In this document: piece by piece, positions 51,101 to 59,256 of the stretch
Layout: every line of letters starts with the position of its first letter
Position numbering within the stretch: position 1 is the first letter of the stretch
NCBI RefSeq assembly: GCF_014641075.1
Contig: NZ_BMHP01000004.1
Coordinates: forward strand, 496,001 to 560,000
DNA: 64,000 nt
Direction of reading: 5' to 3'
From: Paenibacillus nasutitermitis
Lineage (GTDB): Bacteria > Bacillota > Bacilli > Paenibacillales > Paenibacillaceae
Program-made: the position numbers and the translations under genes
The notes under the pieces: generated by a model
Databases searched by the model: none
The model's input: the letters and a program-made list of their open reading frames with translations, nothing else
Told to the model about the DNA's origin: nothing

Positions 51101-53245
51101 TGTTACACGAGCTGGAGGCGTTACGAGCCTGATTTTATGACAACCTTCAGTGAATATGCGGGCAAGGTGGGTCTGGAGTCGGGGGATCTGTGGCAATCCA
51201 ACCAGAGCGTGCTGTTCAACTGCGGCATGCTTGTGCAATGCGGGTATCCCCTGGACTTTATTTATGAACGGCTGTTGGCTCATGCTTCGAATTTTCAAAA
51301 GAATGATAACATCGCCCACTGGAAAATGGCGGTTATCCTCACCGAAATGATTGTCCGTTTAAGCGGAAACCGGGCAGCTGAGGACCCTTATGCGGCGGAG
51401 GATGTGGTTTCGGCGGATTTTGTCCACTCTGTGCACGGGGATGAGTTCCATACGGCACAGGAGCTCCTATATACGATGCTGTATACAACCAACTATCTAT
51501 TTGGCGACTATCATGCGGCTGCGCACGCTGTTTCCGAAATGCGCGCTCTGATCAGCAAACGCAAATCCGATGATGAGCATTTCGGACATAATGTGTACGC
51601 ATCGCTGGTGTGGGCCCGGCTTTATGAGGACGCAGGCGCCAAGGACCGCAGCCGGTATTTAGTGGACATCCGCCGGAATCTGAAAAGCATGAAGCCATTG
51701 GTAAATGGCAGATCTAGCATAAATATTGATAAATATTTCCTTGTGCAGGCGGAATACGCGCGAATCCGTGGCAAACACAGGCAGGCGGGGGACTTTTACG
51801 AGAAAGCCATCGATGAGGCCCGCAAAAGCGGCCATACTCATGACGGCGCCATCGCTGCCGAATGTTACGGCAGGTATGGGCTGCAGCAGGGCAAGATCCG
51901 TCTCGCGCAGATTTATATGACAGAAGCCTACGAGTCCTATATGAAATGGGGAGCCGCCGCCAAGGCCGATGAGCTTAAGAAACAATACGGCCATCTCCTG
52001 CAGCTGCAGCCGGTTGCAGAGATTGACCGCGTGGATTATCTCTCCGTAGCCCAGTCCTCGCAGATCCTGTCGGGGGAAATAGAAATGGGACGGTTGCTGC
52101 ATACTTCGCTGCGGTTAATGCTGCAGAACGCAGGGGCGGAGTATGGCGCGCTGGTTTTTGCCGATCAGGAGAAGTGGACCGTTGAAATTTACGGGACAAC
52201 CTCAGAGCTTCACCTGCAATCCATAGCGTTGGAGGTTGCGGGTCAGCTGGTGTCTACCGCTATTATCGCTTATGCAGCACGGACGCAAGAGGAAGTCGTG
52301 CTGTTCGATGCCGCAGCAGGCGGGATGTTCGCGATGAACCCTTATGTCAAGGACAATCGGCTGAAATCAGTTCTCTGCCTGCCGATCATGCATCAGAACA
52401 AACTGATCTGTCTGCTGTATATGGAGAACAAGCTGTCGGCGGGTATTTTTTCATCCGAACGATTGGATGTGCTGAGGATGATCGGTACGCAGTGCGCGAT
52501 CTCTATTGAAAATGCCAGACTTTATTCCGGTATCCAGGAGCTGAAGAACAGTCTGGAGGATCAGGTGGAGGAGCGGACGCAGCGTTTGCAGCGGTCGATG
52601 CAGGAAACCTCGGCAGCCCTTGCCGAAATGTCCATCTATGCGGAGCGCAACCGCATTGCTCAGGAGATTCACGATATCGTCGGCCATACGCTTACCTCTA
52701 CGATTCTTCAGATCGAGGCGGGCAAGCGTCTATTGAGTAAGGATATGCCGGAAGCGGTGAAACGGCTCCAGGAAGCGCAGCATCTGGTCCGGAACAGTCT
52801 GAACGAAATTCGCGGTTCCGTCCATATGATGAAGGAGGACAGGTTTTTCCACCTCAAGCTGGCGCTGGAGCAGCTGATCGATAAAACGGTACAAAACATG
52901 GATGTAGACGTTGCGGCGGATATTCAGGAGCTGCCGCCCCTTTCGGGTGCGTATAAGAAAGCGATCTATTTTGCGCTTCAGGAGGGCCTGACGAACGGCA
53001 TCCGGCATGGGGAGTGTACGGCATTCCGGTTCAGTCTGGAAAATACAGAGAATTACTTGCGTTTCAGACTCGAAAATAATGGGAAAAGTGGAGATGAGAT
53101 TATTAAGGGCTTTGGGTTGAAAGCGATGGAGGAACGCGTACTTCTTCTGGGAGGAAATCTGTCTATTCATTCGGGTGCGGAGCATGGTTACCTGCTGAAG
53201 ATTGATCTGCCTTATACTGTGCAGTTGCAGGAGGCTGGGGAATGA
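48164..53245 (+). CDS. giant sensor: protein-kinase-like domain, AAA ATPase, helical repeats, GAF and NarL-type histidine kinase
   Basis: 1693 residues from ATG 48164; TTG 48158 is an alternative, and GGAG (48149-48152) suits either. Domain order: protein-kinase fold (about 5-275) with VIAK as the ATP-binding Lys and AYISPEQTGR as the activation/APE region. The catalytic loop reads NGLTPFHMMV, with no Asp of the HRD motif, and DFG is LIDIR, so this part is probably a pseudokinase. Then AAA_16 ATPase with Walker A GSGGIGKT (about 330) and Walker B LVLFFDDLQWAD, a long TPR-like helical region (about 600-1280), GAF (about 1300-1450), coiled coil, HisKA_3 with His in EIHDIVGH and HATPase. Partner regulator overlaps by 4 bp. 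This architecture is known in bacteria and cyanobacteria; the ligand is unknown. Confidence 0.9.
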   Translation: MLACQGYEPIENIGSTDDIRLYRMLRLADRQVVIAKTTCEEYPSSAVINSFRQEYNILQNLNGNGAAKAYQLELTASRPILFMEDIGGTTLDKLMRNRTDFRELASLLTIAAAVADSLRQLHDGQIMLNGLTPFHMMVNPDRGEAKLIDIRMCTVGGSPAPQEGSAGRLDAALAYISPEQTGRTGLKPDYRSNLYSLGIILYEWFAGQLPFASGNALDLVYQHLASKPLPLHECAPSIPQAVSDIVAKCMEKMPQSRYATAYGIKNDLELCLTRLRLTGTIEPFLLADDDQSDQWQIPAGFSGRQAEQECLRQVLRQAAGGPAEIIWITGSGGIGKTSFVEETFRTETSSVGFFARGKSDSSGLSQTYELWIQAIDQLVGQLLTVSMLQLEVWKLRITNALGDYGQLLTGLVPRLELLIGEQPPVRPLPPLEAQHQLHQLLSRFLQLFLDKTGQPLVLFFDDLQWADEASLQYLAYLLGDWETKHLLVIGAFRDEDLTPQHPLSILKHEFDKRSRKVGSIHLEGVTSDDFKQLVGNALHGEGAGIDELAAALYHKTEGHPLFFKRFLQDLIDEKHVFFDKERRTWNWDLLQIREMDIPDNVADYILAKLTDLPSNAVYALGCAALLGNSFDFDVLVTLTGYSRQELSEVLDLAVRERFLFTVDKDNPFYKFQHDRILQAAYLLVPADDRSSLHWTIGSLLADRRDDGEGISVFEVVRHFNQMPHMLLDQEQKLILADFNLQAGLSAKQATAYETARSYLQLAAALLQDSDWETHYDLTFRCYQELAAAEYQCASFAAANEWFELTLSKASTRMDKALVCILKIQLEASKDNHQEVLAWGKKALEWLGIRHNFNPGSVHLALQWFKLRKRLARHSADSIGSLPPMTDDMRMTAMSVFLLISNSCIFIDHKTWASNVFAMLELTLDYGMTPEASIGFAGLALMQYYTFKDDKESYKWAKVACQLSRPYPLLYVKSLTVFSLCYTSWRRYEPDFMTTFSEYAGKVGLESGDLWQSNQSVLFNCGMLVQCGYPLDFIYERLLAHASNFQKNDNIAHWKMAVILTEMIVRLSGNRAAEDPYAAEDVVSADFVHSVHGDEFHTAQELLYTMLYTTNYLFGDYHAAAHAVSEMRALISKRKSDDEHFGHNVYASLVWARLYEDAGAKDRSRYLVDIRRNLKSMKPLVNGRSSINIDKYFLVQAEYARIRGKHRQAGDFYEKAIDEARKSGHTHDGAIAAECYGRYGLQQGKIRLAQIYMTEAYESYMKWGAAAKADELKKQYGHLLQLQPVAEIDRVDYLSVAQSSQILSGEIEMGRLLHTSLRLMLQNAGAEYGALVFADQEKWTVEIYGTTSELHLQSIALEVAGQLVSTAIIAYAARTQEEVVLFDAAAGGMFAMNPYVKDNRLKSVLCLPIMHQNKLICLLYMENKLSAGIFSSERLDVLRMIGTQCAISIENARLYSGIQELKNSLEDQVEERTQRLQRSMQETSAALAEMSIYAERNRIAQEIHDIVGHTLTSTILQIEAGKRLLSKDMPEAVKRLQEAQHLVRNSLNEIRGSVHMMKEDRFFHLKLALEQLIDKTVQNMDVDVAADIQELPPLSGAYKKAIYFALQEGLTNGIRHGECTAFRFSLENTENYLRFRLENNGKSGDEIIKGFGLKAMEERVLLLGGNLSIHSGAEHGYLLKIDLPYTVQLQEAGE

Positions 53246-53895
53246 ATGCCATAAGGCTTGTTATTGCCGATGATCAGATGCTGACCCGGGAAGGCCTTAG
53301 AACTATTCTTGACCTGGAAGACGATATGAATGTTGTCGGAACGGCTTCTAATGGGCTGGAGGCTTGCGAGCTTGCGGAAGCGCTCCGGCCGGATCTGGTT
53401 CTGATGGATGTGCAAATGCCGAAGATGGATGGCATTGAGGCGCTGAAACGGATCAAGCAAAGCAGTCCGGGAACGGCCGTCCTGATTTTGACCACCTTTA
53501 TGGATGATGATTATATTATAGAAGGACTCGCAGGGGGTGCGAGCGGCTATATGCTGAAGGATATGGACCCCGACAGAATGATCGCATTAATTAGAGATGC
53601 CGCGCATGATCAATTTGTTCTTCCGAATGCTGTAGCGGCCAGGTTGGCGGCAAGGGTAAGCCGCACAAGCGAGTCCTATGATGCCGGACATCAGCCAAGT
53701 CTCGGACGGATGAAGCTGACGGAGCGGGAGAAGGAAATAGCCCGGTTGATTGTGAGAGGACTGAATAATCGTGAAATCGCGGAGGCCTTATACATCGGCG
53801 AAGGCACGGTCCGCAACTATATCAGTAATCTGTACAGGAAATTAGATGTCGTCGACCGGGCGCAGGCTATCCTTCGTCTTCAATCGCTAATTTGA
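53242..53895 (+). CDS. NarL/LuxR-type response regulator
   Basis: 217 residues; ATG overlaps the kinase stop (ATGA), GGAGG upstream. Receiver domain 1-122 with D10-D11, phospho-acceptor Asp in LVLMDVQMP (about 56) and Lys in MLKDM; C-terminal LuxR helix-turn-helix (about 150-215) with LTEREKEIARLIVRGLNNREIA and GTVRNYISNLYRKL. It is the cognate output of the giant HisKA_3 kinase. Targets unknown. Confidence 0.95.
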   Translation: MNAIRLVIADDQMLTREGLRTILDLEDDMNVVGTASNGLEACELAEALRPDLVLMDVQMPKMDGIEALKRIKQSSPGTAVLILTTFMDDDYIIEGLAGGASGYMLKDMDPDRMIALIRDAAHDQFVLPNAVAARLAARVSRTSESYDAGHQPSLGRMKLTEREKEIARLIVRGLNNREIAEALYIGEGTVRNYISNLYRKLDVVDRAQAILRLQSLI

Positions 53896-53962
53896 GGGCG
53901 ACGGGGTTCTCCGGGTGCCGGATCGGTTAATAAATGCCATACAATAAGAGTGGAGTGGTCGA

Positions 53963-54133
53963 ATGGCTAAAGGCAAGGGCGGAACAGGCCGAGGAACGGA
54001 CCGCAAGGGCTGGACCCGGTGGGATAAAAGCGCCAAGGCGAAAAACGCCACCAAGGTTTTTGGAAAAGGCAAAGGGAAAACGACGGATGCGAAAGGCACA
54101 AGCAGCACAGATGGAGCAAAAGAAAAGAATTAA
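53963..54133 (+). CDS. 56-residue basic Lys/Gly-rich protein (DUF3934-like)
   Basis: ATG 53963 to TAA 54131-54133, with GTGGAG at 53950-53955. The product starts MAKGKGGTGRGTDRKGWTRW and is rich in Lys, Gly, Ala and Thr. The GTGRGT.RKGW.RW start resembles, as far as I recall, the small DUF3934 family of Bacillus and Paenibacillus, of unknown function. Codon bias and a stop just before the next gene's leader support coding. The overlapping frames in this stretch on both strands are shadows. Confidence 0.6.
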   Translation: MAKGKGGTGRGTDRKGWTRWDKSAKAKNATKVFGKGKGKTTDAKGTSSTDGAKEKN

Positions 54134-54211
54134 GATTTGCCTGTCTGAAACGAACATGCGGCACTTGTTTGACTTGAAACCAAACCTGATGAGTCGGAGG
54201 GGGGATCAGCG

Positions 54212-55096
54212 ATGCCTTCAAATTCAAATGCAGCTAAGCCGGCAGTCGGATTTATCGGAATCGGCGTGATGGGGAAAAGCATCGTGCGCAATCTGATGAA
54301 AGCCGGTTATTCGCTTCATGTGTCCAGCCGGACCAAATCCAAGGCGGAGGATATTCTGCAGGAGGGCGCATGCTGGCATGATCAACCGGCGGAAGTGGCA
54401 AAGCATGCCGATGTGGTCATGACGATGCTGGGTTATCCGCATGATGTCGAGGACGTTTATTATGGCGAACAGGGGCTGCTGAAGCATGCCGCTCCAGATA
54501 GTGTGTTTGTGGATTTGACCACTTCCAGCCCGGAGCTGGCCGTGCGGCTGGAGCAATCCGCCCGGGAGCGGGATTGCTTCAGTCTGGATGCGCCCGTATC
54601 AGGGGGCGATATCGGTGCCCGTGAAGCGAAGCTGTCGATTATGGTCGGCGGCTCCGAAGAAGTCTTCCAGCGGATACGCCCGATCTTCGAGGCGATCGGC
54701 ACGAATATTGTGTACCAGGGACCCGCTGGCGCCGGTCAGCATACGAAGATGTGCAATCAGATCGCGATTGCCGCAAACATGCTGGGGGTGTGCGAAGCGC
54801 TCCGTTACGCGGAGAAGGCGGGGCTGGACCCGGATACTGTATTGAAAAGCATAGGAAGCGGAGCGGCGGGCAGCTGGTCCCTGAACAATCTGGCGCCGCG
54901 AATGATTGCAGGCGATTTCGAACCTGGCTTTTATGTGAAGCATTTTATCAAGGATATGGGGATAGCTCTGGAATCAGCGGAGGCCATGGGACTGGAAGCG
55001 CATGGACTCAGCCTGGCCAAGTCGCTGTATGAGCGTCTGGCGCAAGCAGGCGAGGCAGACAGCGGGACCCAGGCGCTCTACAAGCTGTATAAATGA
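54212..55096 (+). CDS. NAD(P)-dependent dehydrogenase of the 3-hydroxyisobutyrate dehydrogenase family
   Basis: 294 residues; ATG at 54212 after GGAGGGGG. N-terminal Rossmann fold with dinucleotide motif GFIGIGVMGKSIVRNL (about 10-25), substrate-binding DAPVSGGDIGA (about 124-134), catalytic Lys in GQHTKMCNQ (about 173-181) and the all-helical C-terminal domain. This beta-hydroxyacid dehydrogenase family includes 3-hydroxyisobutyrate dehydrogenase, tartronate semialdehyde reductase and glyoxylate reductases; sequence by eye does not separate them. Single gene between a small basic-protein gene and a terminator. Confidence 0.88.
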   Translation: MPSNSNAAKPAVGFIGIGVMGKSIVRNLMKAGYSLHVSSRTKSKAEDILQEGACWHDQPAEVAKHADVVMTMLGYPHDVEDVYYGEQGLLKHAAPDSVFVDLTTSSPELAVRLEQSARERDCFSLDAPVSGGDIGAREAKLSIMVGGSEEVFQRIRPIFEAIGTNIVYQGPAGAGQHTKMCNQIAIAANMLGVCEALRYAEKAGLDPDTVLKSIGSGAAGSWSLNNLAPRMIAGDFEPGFYVKHFIKDMGIALESAEAMGLEAHGLSLAKSLYERLAQAGEADSGTQALYKLYK

Positions 55097-55157
55097 TGCA
55101 CATCGGAATGTTTAAGGACTGCAGGATAGGGACCCGAAAGGCCGATAGGATGGACCT

Positions 55158-55200
55158 GAACCACGACCGGATTAATAATCCAGGGCTGTGGTTCTTTTTT
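55158..55200 (+). terminator. rho-independent terminator
   Basis: GAACCAC (55158-55164) pairs with GTGGTTC (55188-55194), with an inner GGATT/AATCC hairpin (55169-55181), then a long T run. Ends the dehydrogenase transcript. Confidence 0.85.
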
Positions 55201-55243
55201 TCCCTCTCCTACTGTGCCATGATAGCTATGGGGGCGATGAACC

Positions 55244-56734
55244 GTGTTTAAAGATTTTCAACTTATCGGAGAACATCCGGCATCCATTCAGGTGAAGGAT
55301 TATATCAAGCGTCTGATTCTCAAAGGCGCCCTGCAGGCAGGGCAGAAGCTTCCGTCTACGCGTGAGCTTGGCGGGCTGCTGAATGTCAGCCGCAATACAG
55401 TGATTGCCGCCTACGCAGATCTGGAAGCGGATGGATTTGTTTATGTGCTGAAGGGAAAAGGCAGCTATGTGGCTGCATTATCCGGTTCTGTCAGCCAGGC
55501 AGCCCCTTCCTGGCAGATGGACTGGACAGCCAGGCTGAACGGGCACGCGCGCATGGCCGAGCAGCTGGATCTGATGAAGCACGGGATCCGGGCAGACCGG
55601 GGAACGATTTCCTTCACCAGTATTGCGCCCGATGAGAAGCTGTTTGATCTGGATAATGTGAAACGCGCCTTTCTGGACCGGATGTCGGTGGAAGGAAATG
55701 TTCTGCTGAACTACGGCTACGCCAAAGGCTATAAGCCACTGATGGATTATCTGCTCCGCTATATGGACCACAAGGGCGTCGATCTTCAGGGCAAGGATAT
55801 TCTGATTACGAACGGATTCACGGAAGGTTTCGATCTCGTCTTGTCGGCTTTGAGCAGGCCAGGGGGCACCGTTATCTGTGAGAATCCGACCCATCATACC
55901 GCGCTGAAGAACCTGAAGCTGCATGGGTTTAACATTACCGGCATTGCGATGGAGCAGGGCGGGATTAATCTGCGGAAGCTGGAGGAAGCCTTGGAGCAGC
56001 GCGCATATGACTGCGGATATTTTGTTCCTTCCTACCATAATCCGACGGGTATGGTTATGTCGCCGGAGAAGAGGCTTGCGCTAATGAAGCTGATGAAACG
56101 TTATCAGGTTCCCATTATAGAAGACGGCTTCAACGAGGAGCTGCGTTATTCGGGCTCCCATGTGTCGCCGCTGATTGCGGCGGCGGGACCGGGCAACCAT
56201 GTAATTTATATCGGCAGCTTCTCCAAGGTGCTGTTCCCGGGACTGCGCGTTGGCTGGGTGCTGGCAGACCGGAAGCTGATTTATTATCTGGAGAGCATCA
56301 AAAGGGCGCGCACCATTCATACATCCACACTGGATCAGTCGATCCTGTATCAATATCTGGTTAACGGGAATCTGGAAAAATATTTGAAGAAAGCCAAAAC
56401 CGAATATAAACGCAAATACGAATGGACGCTTCAATGCTGCGAAGAGCATATCCCTTACACCCGGTTGACCGGGGATGGCGGGCTGCATCTGTTTGTTACC
56501 TTCCCGGATGACTTTGATTCACGGGAGCTGCTGGAAGCGTGCCAGAAGCAGGGAGTTATTTTTACGCCGGGGGATATATTCTTCACGGATGGAAGAGGCC
56601 GCAATACGATGCGGATCGGCTTCTCCCGGGTGTCTGACGAAGACATCGGCAGAGGAATCCGGATTATTGGCGAGACGGCCAAACAAATGATAGGGAGTGT
56701 TGGCAATGGAAACGGGCAGCATGAGGATGAGTGA
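55244..56734 (+). CDS. MocR/PdxR-type regulator (GntR helix-turn-helix fused to aminotransferase domain)
   Basis: 496 residues from GTG 55244 after GGGGGCGATG. N-terminal GntR winged helix (about 10-80: LPSTRELGGLLNVSRNTVIAAYADLEADGF) is joined to a type I aminotransferase fold (about 115-485), with the PLP-binding Lys in IYIGSFSKVLFPG (about 326) and the conserved NPTG in SYHNPTGMVM. MocR proteins use PLP or an amino-compound aldimine as effector and often activate a neighbouring gene. The aminotransferase gene starts inside its 3' end (29-bp overlap), making it the likely target or partner. Confidence 0.92.
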   Translation: MFKDFQLIGEHPASIQVKDYIKRLILKGALQAGQKLPSTRELGGLLNVSRNTVIAAYADLEADGFVYVLKGKGSYVAALSGSVSQAAPSWQMDWTARLNGHARMAEQLDLMKHGIRADRGTISFTSIAPDEKLFDLDNVKRAFLDRMSVEGNVLLNYGYAKGYKPLMDYLLRYMDHKGVDLQGKDILITNGFTEGFDLVLSALSRPGGTVICENPTHHTALKNLKLHGFNITGIAMEQGGINLRKLEEALEQRAYDCGYFVPSYHNPTGMVMSPEKRLALMKLMKRYQVPIIEDGFNEELRYSGSHVSPLIAAAGPGNHVIYIGSFSKVLFPGLRVGWVLADRKLIYYLESIKRARTIHTSTLDQSILYQYLVNGNLEKYLKKAKTEYKRKYEWTLQCCEEHIPYTRLTGDGGLHLFVTFPDDFDSRELLEACQKQGVIFTPGDIFFTDGRGRNTMRIGFSRVSDEDIGRGIRIIGETAKQMIGSVGNGNGQHEDE

Positions 56735-57908
56735 TTTTATTGCGCCGCATGTGCGGAATATAGCGGCTTCGGGAATCCGGAAGTTTTTTGAACTGGAGGC
56801 AGGCAGCGATACGATCTCGCTGGGAGTAGGGGAACCGGATTTTGTAACGCCTGCACATGTCAGAGAGGCTTGTATACGAGCGCTTGGCGAAGGCAAAACG
56901 ATGTACACCCCCAATGCCGGACTGATGGAGCTGCGGGAGGAAATCGCCGGATATCTGCACAGCGGGTTTAACCTGCAATTTGAACCGCAGAGCGAGGTGC
57001 TTGTAACAGTTGGAAGCAGCGAAGCGGTGGATTTGGCACTGCGGACGCTGATTTCGGCAGGCGATGAAATTCTCCTCTGCACGCCAAGCTATATCGCGTA
57101 TTCGCCAGTCGCCAGCCTCCAGGGCGGAGTCATCGTAGAGGTGGAGACATCCGCAGAGGAGCAGTTCAAGCTGACGGCGCAGGCGCTGCAAGGTAAAATC
57201 ACGCCGCGCTCGAAGGTACTGATCGTAAACTTTCCGAACAATCCCACAGGCGCCGTCATGACCCGGGAGGATTGGCTGCCTATTGCCAGGCTTGCCGCAG
57301 CGCATAATCTGATCGTTATTTCCGATGAAATTTATGCCGAGCTTGCCTACGACGGGAGACATTGCAGCCTTGCATCGCTTCCGGGCATGAAGGACCGCAC
57401 GATTGTGATCGGCGGGTTCTCCAAAGCATTTGCGATGACCGGCTGGCGTGTCGGTTATGTTTGCGGGAACCGGGAGCTTATTGCCGCGATGCTGAAGATC
57501 CATCAATATACCGCCATGTGCGCGCCTGTACTGGGACAGATCGCGGCCATTGAATCGCTGCGCAGCGGTCTGGAGGAGAAAGACCGGATGATCCGTTCAT
57601 TCAAGGAACGCCGGGATCTGTTTATCCAGGGGCTGCGGGCGATCGGTCTGCCCTGCCATGAACCTCCCGGTGCGTTCTACGCGTTCCCCTCCATCCGGCA
57701 TACCGGCCTCACCTCGGAGCAGTTTGCCCTCAGGCTGCTGAAAGAGGCCGGAGTCGCAGCGGTTGCCGGCAGCGTGTTCGGCGCGGGCGGGGAAGGGTTT
57801 ATCCGCTGCTCCTACTCGGTGTCCCAACTCAAGCTGGACGCAGCACTGGAGCGGATGGAACGCTTCCTGCGGACACTTGCGCCAGCTGCTGCTGAGCGGG
57901 CCGTTTAG
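56706..57908 (+). CDS. class I aminotransferase (PatA/aspartate-aminotransferase-like)
   Basis: 400 residues from ATG 56706, 8 bp after GGGAG (56693-56697), overlapping the MocR gene by 29 bp; ATG 56721 or 56727 are possible alternative starts. Fold type I PLP enzyme: SLGVGEPDF, TVGSSEAVDLAL, VNFPNNPTGAV, ISDEIYAELAY, PLP Lys in IGGFSKAFAMTGWRVGY (about 240) and terminal Arg in FIRCSYS for the substrate carboxylate. PatA-like enzymes of Firmicutes transaminate lysine-pathway or aromatic amino acids with 2-oxoglutarate; precise substrate unknown. Confidence 0.92.
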   Translation: METGSMRMSDFIAPHVRNIAASGIRKFFELEAGSDTISLGVGEPDFVTPAHVREACIRALGEGKTMYTPNAGLMELREEIAGYLHSGFNLQFEPQSEVLVTVGSSEAVDLALRTLISAGDEILLCTPSYIAYSPVASLQGGVIVEVETSAEEQFKLTAQALQGKITPRSKVLIVNFPNNPTGAVMTREDWLPIARLAAAHNLIVISDEIYAELAYDGRHCSLASLPGMKDRTIVIGGFSKAFAMTGWRVGYVCGNRELIAAMLKIHQYTAMCAPVLGQIAAIESLRSGLEEKDRMIRSFKERRDLFIQGLRAIGLPCHEPPGAFYAFPSIRHTGLTSEQFALRLLKEAGVAAVAGSVFGAGGEGFIRCSYSVSQLKLDAALERMERFLRTLAPAAAERAV

Positions 57909-57964
57909 CTTCCCCGACCTCAATGTTGTTTGCACTATAAACGATCCATGGATGAACGCTTTCT

Positions 57965-58019
57965 TGAACATGCGGTTTGAACAGCATGTTCATAAGCGGC
58001 TTCCAGAGGTCTTTTTTTA
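57965..58019 (+). terminator. probable terminator after the aminotransferase gene
   Basis: TGAACATGC (57965-57973), 10-nt loop, GCATGTTCA (57984-57992). A run of seven T occurs at 58012-58018, some 20 nt after the stem, so termination may need the extra AAGC/GCTT pairing between. Confidence 0.5.
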
Positions 58020-58027
58020 GTTCTCCC

Positions 58028-58215
58028 CCTAAATCCCCCAGAGGGGGACCCCAAAGGGTTCCGACCCTCTGGACACCCGGAAAGGTATAACGTTGGTGCT
58101 GCCGTCAGCGTGTGAGCTAGCAGCGAGCAAGGCACGTTTACGTCCCATTCGGGACCCACTTGTACGGTTTGCGCACCCGAGCTGGCGAATGTCCCTTCGG
58201 GACAGGGGCAGGGAA
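58028..58215 (-). repeat. diverged inverted copy of the hairpin-rich repeat element
   Basis: Read on the minus strand, this stretch aligns with the three direct copies: shared CCCTAAATCCC and CCGACCCTCTGGACACCC at its left, AACGTTGG..., TGTGAG..., and GTCCC-GGGAC hairpins in the same order. It lies in opposite orientation, 8 bp before the first direct copy. Confidence 0.75.
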
Positions 58216-58223
58216 GAGAAATA

Positions 58224-58473
58224 TATTGAAGTAGACTTTCTCCTCGAACAATAGCAAAACGCGACTCTTGGGCAACAACGTTATGAAGGACGAAGTCAGG
58301 TGGCACGGGAGCAGAAATAAGGAAGTGTGTCCCGTAGGGACGAAAACGATCCTAGCACGAAAGTAACTCACAACCGATTCTCTGTAGACGCCAACGTTTT
58401 TCCATTTCTGGGTGTCCAGAGGGTCGGAGACCCTTGGGGTCCCTCCTATGGAGGGATTTAGGGAGGGATTTCA
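58224..58473 (+). repeat. direct repeat element copy A (250 bp)
   Basis: Starts TATTGAAGTAGACTTTCTCC. Contains hairpins GTCCC-GTA-GGGAC, AGGGTC-GGA-GACCCT and TCCCTCC-TAT-GGAGGGA. Short frames inside run through repeat boundaries and are not credible genes. Confidence 0.9.
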
Positions 58474-58724
58474 TATTGAAGTAGACTTTCTCCTCGAACA
58501 ATAGCTAAACGCGACTCTTGGGCAACAACGTTATCATGGACGAAGTCAGGTGGCACGGGAGCAGAAATAAGGAAGTGTGTCCCGTAGGGACGAAAACGAT
58601 CCTAGCACGAAAGTAACTCACAACCGATTCTCTGTAGACGCCAACGTTTCTCCATTTCTGGGTGTCCAGAGGGTCGGAGACCCTTGGGGTCCCTCCTATG
58701 GAGGGATTTAGGGAGGGGATTTCA
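58474..58724 (+). repeat. direct repeat element copy B (251 bp)
   Basis: Nearly identical to copy A, with a few substitutions (for example AATAGCTAAACG for AATAGCAAAACG) and one extra G at the end. All three hairpins intact. Confidence 0.9.
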
Positions 58725-58969
58725 TATTGAAGTAGACTTTCTCCTCGGACAATAGCTAAACGCGACTCTTTGGCAACAACGTTATCATGGACGAAGTCAG
58801 GTGGCACGGGAGCAGAAATAAGGAAGTGTGTCCCGTAGGGACGAAAACGATCCTAGCACGAAAGTAACTCACAACCGATTCTCTGTAATCGCCAACGTTA
58901 TTCCATTTCTGGGTGTCCAGAGGGTCGGAGAGCCTTGGGGTCCCTCCTATGGAGGGATTTAGGGAGGGG
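58725..58969 (+). repeat. direct repeat element copy C (about 245 bp)
   Basis: Near-identical to A and B; one base change breaks a pair in the AGGGTC hairpin (GAGCCT arm). It ends at GGGAGGGG, without the ATTTCA joint of the others. Confidence 0.88.
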
Positions 58970-59082
58970 CCGTTTCCGACTATCTCCGAGTTTTTCCGTT
59001 TGAAGATATCAAATAAATATTGAAAATGTCCCAAAAGACTAAAAATGTGTCCGAGTTGACGATGTAGGATCCGATTTAACCC

Positions 59083-59098
59083 ACTATTCTAAAATAGT
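59083..59098. other. short palindrome ACTATT-CTAA-AATAGT
   Basis: Perfect 6-bp arms, 4-bp centre, 5 bp before the cre-like box. May overlap the promoter of the importer operon, for which I could not identify a -35/-10 pair with normal spacing. Confidence 0.3.
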
Positions 59099-59102
59099 AA
59101 AA

Positions 59103-59116
59103 AGTAAACGTTTACA
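59103..59116 (+). promoter_or_regulatory. cre-like box upstream of the family-5 importer operon
   Basis: AGTAAACGTTTACA matches 13 of 14 positions of TGWAANCGNTNWCA and contains the perfect palindrome GTAAACGTTTAC. It lies about 140 bp before the binding-protein gene, suggesting CcpA repression and hence a carbohydrate substrate. Confidence 0.65.
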
Positions 59117-59256
59117 TTATGATGCTGTTTTGCGGCGGGAGGAGGAAGGCGGATCAACCTGTTCATCTGTCGGTTTAAATGACCTGCGTAATTGTGGGAA
59201 CAAGCTTGGCTGCACAGACATACTCAAACATTTTCAAACATATGGAGGGGTAAAAG

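Noticed and set aside
58224..58969. CRISPR array
   Set aside because: The period is about 250 bp with near-identical whole units; no short repeats with unique spacers and no cas genes.
58028..58969. Insertion sequence or transposon
   Set aside because: No transposase frame, no clear terminal inverted repeats bounding a unit and no target-site duplication visible. A non-autonomous element remains possible but unsupported.
58138..59034. Minus-strand frames of 77-100 codons in the repeat island
   Set aside because: They recur because the DNA repeats, cross repeat boundaries, and have no consistent start or stop relative to the element; structure conservation, not coding, fits the copies.
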